Below are positions 17,619-27,370 of a DNA stretch of 45,182 nt, piece after piece. Numbering within the stretch: the stretch's first letter is position 1; every line of letters begins with the position of its first letter. A program made the position numbers and the translations under genes. Below the pieces are notes generated by a model. That model had not been told where the DNA came from. It searched no databases and was given only the letters and a program-made list of their open reading frames with translations. The stretch is taken from the NCBI RefSeq assembly GCF_025361915.1, contig NZ_JANYJC010000135.1, positions 1 to 45,182 of the forward strand, in the 5' to 3' direction. The DNA comes from Chamaesiphon sp. GL140_3_metabinner_50. Lineage in GTDB: Bacteria; Cyanobacteriota; Cyanobacteriia; Cyanobacteriales; Chamaesiphonaceae.

Positions 17619-20600
17619 ATGTTTTCCTCAGAAGTCTTCGTCTTTCCCACATCATTTGCCCAACAGCGGCTATGGTTCCTCGATCGATCGATTCCTGGCA
17701 ATACTATCTACAATGTACCCACAGCAATTCACCTTACAGGTGCGCTAAATTTAACCGCACTAGAACAGACTTTTAATGAAATCGTCCGTCGTCATGAAAC
17801 CTTACGCACTACTTTTATAGTGGAGGATGGACAACCCCTACAGGCGATCGCACCCAGCGCAACTATCCCTTTGCATGTATTAGATCTCCAGCAATTAGGC
17901 GCGGAAGAGCGAGATGTGAGAACAAAGAGAATTATTAACAACGAGCTACAACATGTCTTCAATCTAGCCTCTGGAACATTATTGCGAGTTACCATCCTCG
18001 CCCTGTCCGAAACAGAACATATTTTGTTAATCAATATGCACCACATTATCTGTGATGATTGGTCGCTGGGGATACTGATTCGGGAATTGGGCACGCTGTA
18101 TACGGCTTTTACCCAAGATCGGTCTTCCCCCCTGTTGGAACTGCCTCTCCAGTACGCCGATTTTGCTCAGTGGCAGCGTGAGTGGCTGCAAGGAGAAGTA
18201 CTCAATACCCAGTTAGCTTACTGGCGGGAGCAATTAAACGGTATTTCGACGCTGCATTTGCCTACCGACAAACCCAGATTGCCGCTCCAAAACTACCGAG
18301 GGGCAACCCAATTTTTAGAGTTACCAAAACTGCTAACCGATCGCTTAAAACAGTTGTCGCAGCAAGCAGGAGTTACCCTATTTATGACGCTGCTGGCTGC
18401 ATTTAAAACGTTAATTTACCGTTATACACACCAATCGGATATCGCGATCGGTTCGCCAATTGCCAATCGTAATCGTAGCGAAATAGAAGGAATAATTGGC
18501 TTTTTTGTCAACACTTTAGTCCTGCGTAGCGATCTAGCTGGAAATCCTACTTTTCGTGAATTATTAGACAGAGTACGAGAGGTAACAGTCGGCGCATATA
18601 CTCATCAAGATTTACCGTTTGAGAAATTAGTTGAAGAATTACATCCAGAGCGAAGCTTGAGCCATCATCCGCTATTTCAAGTGGTATTTGGTTTCCAGAA
18701 TGCACCTATGTCCCCACTAGAATTGCCTGGATTAGTACCAAGCTTAATTAATATTGACTATAAAACAACTCGCTTCGATCTGGAACTGCATCTCTGGAAG
18801 TGTGGCGAAGATTTTCGTAGCTCAGATGGCGGTAACTGGCAAGATACTGAAGGTCTGCGAGGGATAGTCGTATACAACACAGATTTATTCGAGCCAGCCA
18901 CGATCGATCGAATGCTAAACCATTTCAAAAATTTATTATTAGGCATTGTCGCAAATCCCGATCGACAAATTGCTAACTTACCATTATTAAGTGAAGTAGA
19001 GCTAAGTCGGGTAATGGTGGAATGGAATCATACCCAAGTAGATAAATCTCAATATAAGTGTATCCATCAAATCTTTGAAGCAAGAGTAAGACAATATCCC
19101 GATGCGATCGCGCTGAATTTTGCGAGCGATCGCATCACTTATCAAGAATTAAATAGTCGTAGTAATCAACTCGCCCGACATTTACAAAAATTAGGAGTAG
19201 GTGCGGAAGTTTTAGTCGGTATTTGTATTCCTCAATCGATCGACACGATCGTGGGATTATTAGCTATTCTCAAAGCGGGCGGAGCTTACGTGCCATTAGA
19301 CCCCAGCTATCCTCAAGAGCGTCTCAATTTTATGCTTGAAGATGCGCGAGTTGCCGTATTACTGACACAATCGAACTCAATCGATCGGTTTCAAGATTTT
19401 GCAAATCCGATTGTTTCGATCGATAATGATTGGGAAATTATCGATCGAGAACAAGCCGATAATCTCCACTGCGATCCAAATAGCGATAATTTAGCCTATG
19501 TTATTTATACATCTGGCTCGACAGGTCAGCCTAAGGGAGTAGCCGTAACTCACAAAGCAATAAATCGGCTGGTATGCAATCCAAATTATATCAAATTGGA
19601 GCCATGCGATAAAGTCGCCCAAGCTGCAAACATCTCCTTCGATGCAGCGACATTCGAGATATGGGGCGCGTTACTAAATGGTGCCGAACTAGTGGCGATC
19701 GATCGAGAGGTAACGCTTTCGCCTAGAGAATTGGCACTACAAATCCGCGATCGACAGATCGATGTTCTATTTTTAACTACCGCCTTATTTCAACAGATTG
19801 CTAGAGATGTGCCTCAAGCTTTTGCGACAGTCAAGTATTTACTATTTGGTGGCGAGACTGTCGATGTACGCTGGGTTAATAAGATTATCGAACATGGTGC
19901 GTCACAGCATTTAATTCATGTATATGGGCCGACTGAAAATACAACATTTTCTACTTATTACGATCTAAATCTGTCACGATCGATCGCATCTTTACCGATC
20001 GGTCGTCCGATTACCAACACCCAAATTTATATATTAGATCCTCATCTACACCCGCTACCGATTGGCGTTACTGGCGAAATCTATCTTGGTGGAGACGGAC
20101 TGGCACGAGAATACCTCAATCGCCTTGAGTTAACTGCTCAATATTTTATCACCGATCCTTTCAATTGCGATGCAAATACACGTCTTTATAAAACGGGAGA
20201 TTTCGCTCGTTATTTACCAGATGGTAATATCGAATTTTTAGGTCGCACTGATAATTTAGTAAAAATTCGTGGTTTTCGGATTGAGTTATCAGAAATTGAA
20301 GCGGTATTAAATAGACATCCAGCAGTCAGTGAAAATATTGTCATTGTTGCAGAGAATGTGCCCGACGATAAACACTTAGTCGCTTATATCGTACTCGATC
20401 GACAACAAATGCCAACGCCAGAAATACACAGCTTTCGGCAATTTCTCAAATCGAAGTTACCAGCATATATGGTGCCAACAGTTTATATGTTTCCAGAATC
20501 TTTACCACTCACACCGAATGGAAAAGTCGATCGAGCGGTATTACCAACTCCCGATTTAATGAATTATCACGATCGAGATTATGTGGCACCGCGATCGCAA

Positions 20601-20876
20601 ATTGAAGAGTTACTTACCGAGATTTGGGCGAAAGTATTGGGCAAAGAGCGAATAGGTATCCACGACAATTTTTTTGAATCTGGCGGTCATTCGCTGCTAG
20701 CGACTCAATTAATGTCCCGAATTCGCGACACTTTCCAAATAGATTTACCCGTTCGCAATTTGTTTGAATCACCCACGATCGCCCAACTTGCCAGACATAT
20801 CGATACAATGTGTTGGGCAGCAAGTGTGGATGAAACTGAAACTATAGGACTCGATCGAGAAGAAGTAGAATTTTAA
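17619..20876 (+). CDS. Nonribosomal peptide synthetase, C-A-T module
   Basis: The ATG at 17619 gives 1085 residues beginning MFSSEVFVFPTSFAQQRLWF, parallel to the start of the upstream synthetase. A TTG at 17532 would add residues encoded by the MITE-like element and is rejected. The condensation domain has HHIICDDWS (about residue 141), with Asp in place of the usual final Gly of HHxxxDG. Adenylation domain: YTSGSTGQPKG near 631. Carrier: SGGHSL, Ser near 1024. The A-domain pocket read against GrsA is DAFFLGVTFK, which fits Ile (or Val). There is no release, epimerase or methylation domain. Product transfer must go to another protein. Confidence 0.93.
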   Translation: MFSSEVFVFPTSFAQQRLWFLDRSIPGNTIYNVPTAIHLTGALNLTALEQTFNEIVRRHETLRTTFIVEDGQPLQAIAPSATIPLHVLDLQQLGAEERDVRTKRIINNELQHVFNLASGTLLRVTILALSETEHILLINMHHIICDDWSLGILIRELGTLYTAFTQDRSSPLLELPLQYADFAQWQREWLQGEVLNTQLAYWREQLNGISTLHLPTDKPRLPLQNYRGATQFLELPKLLTDRLKQLSQQAGVTLFMTLLAAFKTLIYRYTHQSDIAIGSPIANRNRSEIEGIIGFFVNTLVLRSDLAGNPTFRELLDRVREVTVGAYTHQDLPFEKLVEELHPERSLSHHPLFQVVFGFQNAPMSPLELPGLVPSLINIDYKTTRFDLELHLWKCGEDFRSSDGGNWQDTEGLRGIVVYNTDLFEPATIDRMLNHFKNLLLGIVANPDRQIANLPLLSEVELSRVMVEWNHTQVDKSQYKCIHQIFEARVRQYPDAIALNFASDRITYQELNSRSNQLARHLQKLGVGAEVLVGICIPQSIDTIVGLLAILKAGGAYVPLDPSYPQERLNFMLEDARVAVLLTQSNSIDRFQDFANPIVSIDNDWEIIDREQADNLHCDPNSDNLAYVIYTSGSTGQPKGVAVTHKAINRLVCNPNYIKLEPCDKVAQAANISFDAATFEIWGALLNGAELVAIDREVTLSPRELALQIRDRQIDVLFLTTALFQQIARDVPQAFATVKYLLFGGETVDVRWVNKIIEHGASQHLIHVYGPTENTTFSTYYDLNLSRSIASLPIGRPITNTQIYILDPHLHPLPIGVTGEIYLGGDGLAREYLNRLELTAQYFITDPFNCDANTRLYKTGDFARYLPDGNIEFLGRTDNLVKIRGFRIELSEIEAVLNRHPAVSENIVIVAENVPDDKHLVAYIVLDRQQMPTPEIHSFRQFLKSKLPAYMVPTVYMFPESLPLTPNGKVDRAVLPTPDLMNYHDRDYVAPRSQIEELLTEIWAKVLGKERIGIHDNFFESGGHSLLATQLMSRIRDTFQIDLPVRNLFESPTIAQLARHIDTMCWAASVDETETIGLDREEVEF

Positions 20877-20914
20877 TCGATTACTAATTATTGCAGTTGT
20901 TATAATCGATCGTA

Positions 20915-21202
20915 TTAGCCATTCGATCTCAATTGCTGAAGTTGCTCTAACGTCAGTCCAGTTGCTTCGGCGATTGTTTCTAGGGGAATATTCTTACGCA
21001 GCAAGTTGAGTGCGATCGACTGTTTTTGACGCTCCTCACCTTTGGCTTCACCCTGAAGCTCGCCTTCAAGTTTAGCCTTATTAATTTTAGCTTCGTACAA
21101 AGCATCGATTTGTGCCATCGTGTTCATAAAATCTTGCTCCTCTAGAGTTAAAAGTTGTGTAGGGATATCTTTGATGTAAACACAATATTTAATACATGCC
21201 AA
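20915..21202 (-). pseudogene. C-terminal remnant of an Rpn-type (PD-(D/E)XK) nuclease/transposase gene
   Basis: Ninety-five residues ending with the typical tail of cyanobacterial Rpn/PDDEXK family proteins: charged KLEGELQGEAKGEERQKQ, then ALNLLRKNIPLETIAEATGL and TLEQLQQL. Full members run about 250-300 residues with the nuclease domain in front. Here the N-terminal part is missing and the preceding bases toward NRPS gene 3 give no continuation, so this is a truncated leftover. It lies opposite in strand between two synthetase genes, a sign of past insertion or rearrangement. Confidence 0.72.
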
Positions 21203-21378
21203 AATTATGACCGCCTGAGTGTTATCAAACCTTCAGCCCAAGGAATGATTTTTGCACTCTTATAAATATGTTACACTTTCAATCTAGTTGCTAAATTTAG
21301 GTAGGATTCACCCGATCGGGCAATCTTGCGAAATCATACCCATCGATAGATTAATAACTGTTGCGAAGGAGTGTAGTG

Positions 21379-24300
21379 ATGCAGACGATCGAATTCTTAG
21401 CTTATCTTCGTAGTTTAGATATTCAAGTTTTTATCGAAGGTGAAAAGTTTCGCTGTAACGCTCCTGAAGGGATTCTGACAGCAGAACTCAGAGCAGAAAT
21501 CCAAGCGCGTAAATCAGAAATTATTGGATGTTTAGCAGCAACTAATCATCCTCATCATCACAACTTTAAACCGTTGGTACCGATTTCGCGATCGAGAAAT
21601 ATGCCGCTATCTTTTGCACAACAACGGTTATGGTTTCTCGATCGATTAATGCCGAATCATCCTTTTTATAATATTCCCCTCGCCCTAAATTTGACAGGCT
21701 CGATCGATCTTCGCGCGCTAGAGCAAACTTTCAACGAAATAGTGCGCCGACATGAGGCTTTACGCACCAAGATTGTCATGGAGTCAGGGCAACCAGTTCA
21801 GCTAATCCATCCGACTCTAACCATCCCCTTGCCTGTCATCGATTTACAGCAATTACCACCAGCCGAACGCGAAAGCCGAGCCAAACAGCTCACTCTTGAA
21901 GCAACTCAACATCCATTCAATCTATCAGCCGAGCCGTTGCTCCGAGTCAAACTGCTGCGATTGGAACAGACGCAATCCATCCTACTGCTGACATTGCACC
22001 ACATTGTTGCCGATGGGTGGTCGATAGGGGTGCTGATGAACGAAATCGCCTCACTTTACCCAGCATTTGCCAACAATCACCCTTCACCATTGCCGGAATT
22101 GCCAATCCAATATGCTGACTTTGCAGACTGGCAACGCCGATCGTTGCAAGGTGATGTTTTAGCAACACAACTCGGCTACTGGCAACAACAATTAGACGGG
22201 ATTTCGATCCTAAATTTGCCCACTGACAGACCGCGATTAGCTGCTCAAACCTATCAAGGTGCAAGACAACCGTTGCAATTATCCAAAAGTTTGAGCTTGG
22301 CACTTTTAGCCCTGGGACAGCAAGAAGGGGTAACTTTATTTATTACTCTGTTAGCAGCATTTCAAGTTTTACTTTACCGATATACACAGCAATCAGATAT
22401 CGCGATCGGTTCGCCAATTGCTAATCGCAACCGGAGTGAAATTGAAGGGTTAATTGGCTTTTTTGTCAATAGCTTAGTGTTACGTACCGACCTGTCTGGA
22501 AACCCAACTTTTCGAGCAGTATTAAGTCGAGTTAAAGATGTAGCTTTAGGAGCCTATGCCCATCAAGATTTACCTTTTGAAAAACTAGTCGAGGAACTAC
22601 ATCCAGAGCGTAATTTGAATCAAAATCCGCTATTTCAAGTGATGTTTGCGCTGCAAAATGCACCGATGATGGCGTTAGAGTTACCCGATCTAACTTTAAA
22701 TCCGCTACCATTTGAAACGGAAACAACCCGCTTCGATTTGGAGTTGCACTTATGGGAACCAAATACTCGAAATGGATTGTGGGCAGATAGTTCGGAAGGA
22801 ATTAGTGGTTTTGTAATTTACAGTACCGATTTATTTGATGATGCCACGATCGCCAGGATGCTAGGACACTTTCAAATATTACTAGAAGGGATAGTTACTA
22901 ATCCAGAACAACAAATCGCCCACTTACCACTTTTGAGCAAATCTGAACTCGATTGTTTATTAGTTAAATGGAATGAAACGCGCTTAGATTATCCTCAAGA
23001 TAAGTTAGTACATCAGTTATTTGAAAACATCGCCAAGCAGTATCCAGATGCGATTGCACTGGTATCTGAAGACGATCGACTCACTTATCAAGAGTTAAAT
23101 ATTCGCAGCAACAAACTCGCACACTTTCTCACCAAATCTGGAGTAAGAGCCGAAGTTTTAGTTGGACTTTGTGTAGAGCGTTCTTTCGATCTAGTTATCG
23201 GCATGTTGGCCATTCTCAAAGCAGGTGGAGCTTATGTCCCGATCGATCCAACCTATCCATCCGAACGTTTGAACCTGATGATTCGAGATGCGAATATCTC
23301 AGTGCTATTAACTCATGAATGCTGGCTCAAACGACTGGACAATCGCGATCTACGAGTCATCTGTGTAGATAAAGATCGGGCAAGTATCGATCGAGAACCT
23401 GAAGCTAATCTCGATTGTCAAGTTGGATTGAATAATCTTGCTTATGCGATCTATACTTCTGGCTCGACTGGCACTCCTAAAGGCGTAGAAATCGAACATC
23501 GAGGATTATTAAATCTCGTATTTTGGCATCAACACGCGTTTGCAGTTTCATCGAGCGATAAAGCAACGCAGATTACTGGGATTAGCTTTGATGCTTGCGG
23601 TTGGGAAATTTGGCCGTATCTTATTGCGGGAGCGAGTATTTATTTTGTAAATGATGAAGTTCGGCAAATGCCAGAGCGGTTGAAAGATTGGCTGATTGCA
23701 AAGGCGATAACTATTTGCTTTTTGCCAACTCCTTTAGCTGAGAAAATTCTGTTATTAGATTTCCCTGAAAATACCGCTTTACGAATATTGCTTACAGGTG
23801 GAGACAAACTAAATAACTATCCTCAAGCCGATCTTCCCTTCCAATTATTTAATAATTATGGGCCGACTGAGAACACAGTCGTGACAACTTCGGGGCGAAT
23901 TACTGTTGAAGATCGAGATAATTTAGCACCTGCAATCGGTCGAGCGATTGCCAATACACAGGTTTATATTCTAGACAAATATTTACAACCCGTACCTGTC
24001 GGTATTTCAGGAGAAATATATATCAGTGGTGATGGATTGGCGCGAGGTTATTTAAACCGTCCTGAATTAACTGCCGAATGCTTTATCGAGCATACTTTTA
24101 ATAATAACTTAACAGCGCGACTTTATAAAACTGGCGATCTCGCTCGTTATCGAGAAGATGGTAATATTGAATTTTTAGGTCGCACTGACGATCGCGTAAA
24201 AATTCGAGGCTATCGGATCGAGTTGGGTGAAATTGAAGCAGTACTAAATCATCATCCCGCAGTACAGCAAGCTGTCGTGCTAATGCGTGAAGAGCTAGGA

Positions 24301-26103
24301 GAAAAAACTCTGTTAGCTTATGTATCTCCTCGAATAACTTTCAGTACAGAATTAGAAAATAGTCAATCGATTCAGTTGCAAGATGAACAAGTTTTACAAT
24401 GGCAGATGCTCTATAATGAAACTTACGATCGACCTGTTAATTTCGATCCTAAATTGAATATTGTCGGTTGGAATAGTAGCTATACCGATCGACCTCTACC
24501 AGCAAAGCAAGTGTATGAGTGGGTCGATAATCAAGTCGAGCAGATTTTGGCTTTGCAACCCGAACGAGTGTTAGAAATAGGGTGCGGAACGGGTTTAATA
24601 TTATTTAGAATTGCTCCTCACTGCGATCGATATTGGGGTACTGATTTTTCGCCAGTTTCGATTAACTATATTCAGCAGCAGTTAGCACACCAAGAACTGC
24701 CGCAGGTAGAACTATCCGCTCGAATGGCTACCGATTTCGATCGCGTAGCCCCAGCAACTTTTGATACAGTAATTCTCAACTCGGTCGTCCAATATTTTCC
24801 AACGATCGATTATCTAATTGATGTCATTGCAGGAGCGATCGAGGTAACTACTCCCGGCGGTCAAATTTTCATCGGCGATGTGCGGAACTTGCCCCTCTTA
24901 CAAGCTTTTCATACATCAGTGCAACTCGATCGAGCCGAGCCATCCCTTACTTGTTTAGAGTTACAGCAACGGGTACAGATGGAAATATTTCAAGAAACAG
25001 AATTAGTCATCGATCCAGCTTTTTTTACGGCTTTACAGCAACGCTTACCACAAATCGATCTCGTCCAAATTCAACTAATGCGGGGTAAATATCATAATGA
25101 GTTAACTGCATTTCGTTATAATGTTACCCTTCATATTAGCGACGAAACTATTAGCCGCGAACCTATTAGCGATCGAGAAAATTATCCAGCAATAAACTGG
25201 TCGAAAGCTAATCTTAGCATCTCAGCAATACGTCAGTTATTAATTGACGATCGACCGGAAAGATTAAACATTCTCAATGTACCGAATGCGCGGGTAATGT
25301 CAGCAGTTAAAACAGTCGCATGGCTAGTAGACGGAGCGGGTTATAAAACCGTCGGTCAAATTCGGAAAGCCTTGCAAGAAATCGAAAACTTGGGAATAGA
25401 TCCAGCAGATTGGTATGCGATCGATCTACCTTATCGTGTCGATATTACCTGGTCGAATTCTAGTAACGAAGGAGATTATGATGTGATGTTTATCCGCCAA
25501 GATCTAGTCACCCAAAAAAATACTTTCTCCCAGCGCACGACTGACGATCGCCCTTGGCAATCTTACGCCAATAACCCTCTCCAAGCCAAAGCCACACAGA
25601 AGTTAGTGCCGCAATTGCAAAGTTATCTCGCTCAAAAACTGCCTGAATACATGCTGCCATCAGCTTTTGTAATATTGGAGTCTCTACCGCTCACAGCCAA
25701 TGGTAAGATCGATCGTCGCGCCCTCAAAGCATTGCACGATCCGATCGAGATGCGATCGGATCGTTACATCGCACCTCGGACTTCGATCGAACGCGCACTT
25801 GCGAACATTTTTAGCGAAGTTTTGGGACTCAAACGCGTTGGAATTTACGATAATTTCTTTGAATTAGGCGGTCATTCATTACTTGCTACTCAGCTTGTCT
25901 CTAGAGTCCGCGATGCTTTGCAGGTAGAGTTGCCTTTGCGAAGCGTATTTGAAGCATCCACGATCGATCGACTAGCTACAGTGGTGGAAAGCTTGAAGCA
26001 CAAACCTCATAGTCAAGCTCCAGCATTAGTACCACTATCGCGAGAAAGTCGGCGGATGAAGTTATCTGCCTCGAACGAAGAAAGTAAGGGCTTATCTCTT
26101 TAA
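21379..26103 (+). CDS. Nonribosomal peptide synthetase, TubC docking-C-A-(N-methyltransferase)-T
   Basis: The ATG at 21379 has a Shine-Dalgarno sequence AAGGAG (21366-21371, 7 nt spacing) and is preferred to the TTG at 21361. The protein has 1574 residues. Residues 1-52 (from MQTIEFLAYLRSLDIQVF) resemble the TubC N-terminal docking domain. The condensation domain follows, with HHIVADGWS near 206, then an adenylation domain with YTSGSTGTPKG near 692. An N-methyltransferase is inserted before the last A motifs (about 985-1400; SAM motif VLEIGCGTG near 1064). A10 is LPLTANGKIDRR, and the carrier is GGHSL with Ser near 1499. The A pocket reads DAWFLGNVVK, a classic Leu code, so N-methyl-leucine is predicted. 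No thioesterase. Confidence 0.94.
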   Translation: MQTIEFLAYLRSLDIQVFIEGEKFRCNAPEGILTAELRAEIQARKSEIIGCLAATNHPHHHNFKPLVPISRSRNMPLSFAQQRLWFLDRLMPNHPFYNIPLALNLTGSIDLRALEQTFNEIVRRHEALRTKIVMESGQPVQLIHPTLTIPLPVIDLQQLPPAERESRAKQLTLEATQHPFNLSAEPLLRVKLLRLEQTQSILLLTLHHIVADGWSIGVLMNEIASLYPAFANNHPSPLPELPIQYADFADWQRRSLQGDVLATQLGYWQQQLDGISILNLPTDRPRLAAQTYQGARQPLQLSKSLSLALLALGQQEGVTLFITLLAAFQVLLYRYTQQSDIAIGSPIANRNRSEIEGLIGFFVNSLVLRTDLSGNPTFRAVLSRVKDVALGAYAHQDLPFEKLVEELHPERNLNQNPLFQVMFALQNAPMMALELPDLTLNPLPFETETTRFDLELHLWEPNTRNGLWADSSEGISGFVIYSTDLFDDATIARMLGHFQILLEGIVTNPEQQIAHLPLLSKSELDCLLVKWNETRLDYPQDKLVHQLFENIAKQYPDAIALVSEDDRLTYQELNIRSNKLAHFLTKSGVRAEVLVGLCVERSFDLVIGMLAILKAGGAYVPIDPTYPSERLNLMIRDANISVLLTHECWLKRLDNRDLRVICVDKDRASIDREPEANLDCQVGLNNLAYAIYTSGSTGTPKGVEIEHRGLLNLVFWHQHAFAVSSSDKATQITGISFDACGWEIWPYLIAGASIYFVNDEVRQMPERLKDWLIAKAITICFLPTPLAEKILLLDFPENTALRILLTGGDKLNNYPQADLPFQLFNNYGPTENTVVTTSGRITVEDRDNLAPAIGRAIANTQVYILDKYLQPVPVGISGEIYISGDGLARGYLNRPELTAECFIEHTFNNNLTARLYKTGDLARYREDGNIEFLGRTDDRVKIRGYRIELGEIEAVLNHHPAVQQAVVLMREELGEKTLLAYVSPRITFSTELENSQSIQLQDEQVLQWQMLYNETYDRPVNFDPKLNIVGWNSSYTDRPLPAKQVYEWVDNQVEQILALQPERVLEIGCGTGLILFRIAPHCDRYWGTDFSPVSINYIQQQLAHQELPQVELSARMATDFDRVAPATFDTVILNSVVQYFPTIDYLIDVIAGAIEVTTPGGQIFIGDVRNLPLLQAFHTSVQLDRAEPSLTCLELQQRVQMEIFQETELVIDPAFFTALQQRLPQIDLVQIQLMRGKYHNELTAFRYNVTLHISDETISREPISDRENYPAINWSKANLSISAIRQLLIDDRPERLNILNVPNARVMSAVKTVAWLVDGAGYKTVGQIRKALQEIENLGIDPADWYAIDLPYRVDITWSNSSNEGDYDVMFIRQDLVTQKNTFSQRTTDDRPWQSYANNPLQAKATQKLVPQLQSYLAQKLPEYMLPSAFVILESLPLTANGKIDRRALKALHDPIEMRSDRYIAPRTSIERALANIFSEVLGLKRVGIYDNFFELGGHSLLATQLVSRVRDALQVELPLRSVFEASTIDRLATVVESLKHKPHSQAPALVPLSRESRRMKLSASNEESKGLSL

Positions 26104-26346
26104 TTGGCACTGGCGACTACATTCGATCGTCCCCCAATTCAATCCACGCCTCATTTACTTTCACCAATTGTATGTTCTTAGTTCGGGCTTGTATCGACGA
26201 TAATTACGGTAAAGATTTGGTAGCTAGCTCTAAGTAAATGTTGGCTGGAAAAAGATCTGAACAAAATGTGGCCGAATGCGAACTCTGCTAAATCGGCTGG
26301 GTACTCTAGTAAACAGAGTAGTACCCCATTTTTCCAAATCTGCACT

Positions 26347-26916
26347 ATGTCAGGAACCATCATTGATGCGCTCGATCGGTTGATGCCGTTGATTATCCAT
26401 TCGACTTGTCTCAATTCCAAACTCTGGAACTCGCCTCACGAAGAATTACCGTTGCGGGACTATGCACTCAGTTGGGTAATTGTCGATCGCGATGCCAAAG
26501 GTTTAGTTGCTTACCAGAATGTCACATCTGAAATGGTCGAAGTTTGGGAAGATGAAGGGATCGATTGGCGACAACGGGCGGTAATCAACCTCAAAGTCGC
26601 ATCTCAAGAATTGTGGACGCACCAGAAATTACGTGCCGATGGTAGTGTTGTCTGGGCGATTATGATGCATAATGATGGGTTTGGCTCATCGAGAATTTTA
26701 CTCTCGCCTTATTTAGATAAATACTTTCCTGAAGGCTATTACGTCGCCATTCCCGATCGCAGTATTGGGATTGTGATCCCCCGCGATCTATCGATCGGCG
26801 AAATGCAAGAAACTCAAGATTTGCTCGAATCCTGGTACGATACGGCATCCGCACCAATGAGTCCGCATCTATTCGCCCCTGACGATTTAATTCCCGAACA
26901 TTATCTGTGGAATTAA
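26347..26916 (+). CDS. Conserved-looking hypothetical protein, weakly DUF1444-like
   Basis: With the ATG at 26347 (MSGTIIDALDRLMP) the protein has 189 residues; the open frame extends back to 26266, but that part is low complexity. Features: AVINLKVASQELWTHQ, a stretch DKYFPEGYYVAIPDRSIG, and IVIPRDL. The AVINL and VAIPDRS...VIPR pattern recalls the DUF1444/YtpQ family, a guess only. It follows the synthetase locus by ~240 bp on the same strand and ends tail-to-tail with the next minus-strand gene: the stop codons overlap on the palindrome TTAA at 26913-26916. Confidence 0.6.
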   Translation: MSGTIIDALDRLMPLIIHSTCLNSKLWNSPHEELPLRDYALSWVIVDRDAKGLVAYQNVTSEMVEVWEDEGIDWRQRAVINLKVASQELWTHQKLRADGSVVWAIMMHNDGFGSSRILLSPYLDKYFPEGYYVAIPDRSIGIVIPRDLSIGEMQETQDLLESWYDTASAPMSPHLFAPDDLIPEHYLWN

Positions 26917-27209
26917 TCGAACTGCGATTGAATTAGCACGACCAGATCGGCAACTGTAATACAGGTACTGTCGGTAAAATCTGCCATGAAATGCATCTCG
27001 AAAGTTTCGGATAAGTCGATGTAAATATTGGCGGCTTCGAGATAATATAATAAACTTTTAGCACCAGATTGCTGCTGTCGTCGCTCGGCTAATCGATCGA
27101 TAAAATTATGAAATTTAAAGTCTAGATCGATCGCCTCTGGATCGATTTCTAAATTTCTGGCGAGGATCGTTCTGACAGTTTCAAATATATCGAGGGTGCC
27201 ACGTTGCAT
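26913..27209 (-). CDS. Acyl-carrier-protein-like small protein without a clear carrier serine
   Basis: Ninety-eight residues with an ACP-like outline: an opening helix (DIFETVRTILARNL), the phrase EIDPEAIDLDFKF that precedes helix II in carrier proteins, and a C-terminal ITVADLVVLIQ that matches the last ACP helix. The usual DSL motif is not visible. Between the two matches there is an insertion-like stretch (RLAERRQQQSGAKSLLYYLE), and the aligned position shows ANI. It may be a non-carrier relative or a helper protein. It starts 162 bp from tilS, read divergently. Confidence 0.55.
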   Translation of the reverse strand: MQRGTLDIFETVRTILARNLEIDPEAIDLDFKFHNFIDRLAERRQQQSGAKSLLYYLEAANIYIDLSETFEMHFMADFTDSTCITVADLVVLIQSQFD

Positions 27210-27370
27210 TAGCTAATTTAGATTGGGTTAACTTGACTCGCACCCATGCGAATAATTTTTCAGGCTTACTACAGTTATAAAAGATGACTGTCACCATTGA
27301 CATTGGTATAATATCTCAACCTGTTATACTTACTACTAAGTTTACAGCGTAGCAATTAGCTATTCTACTG

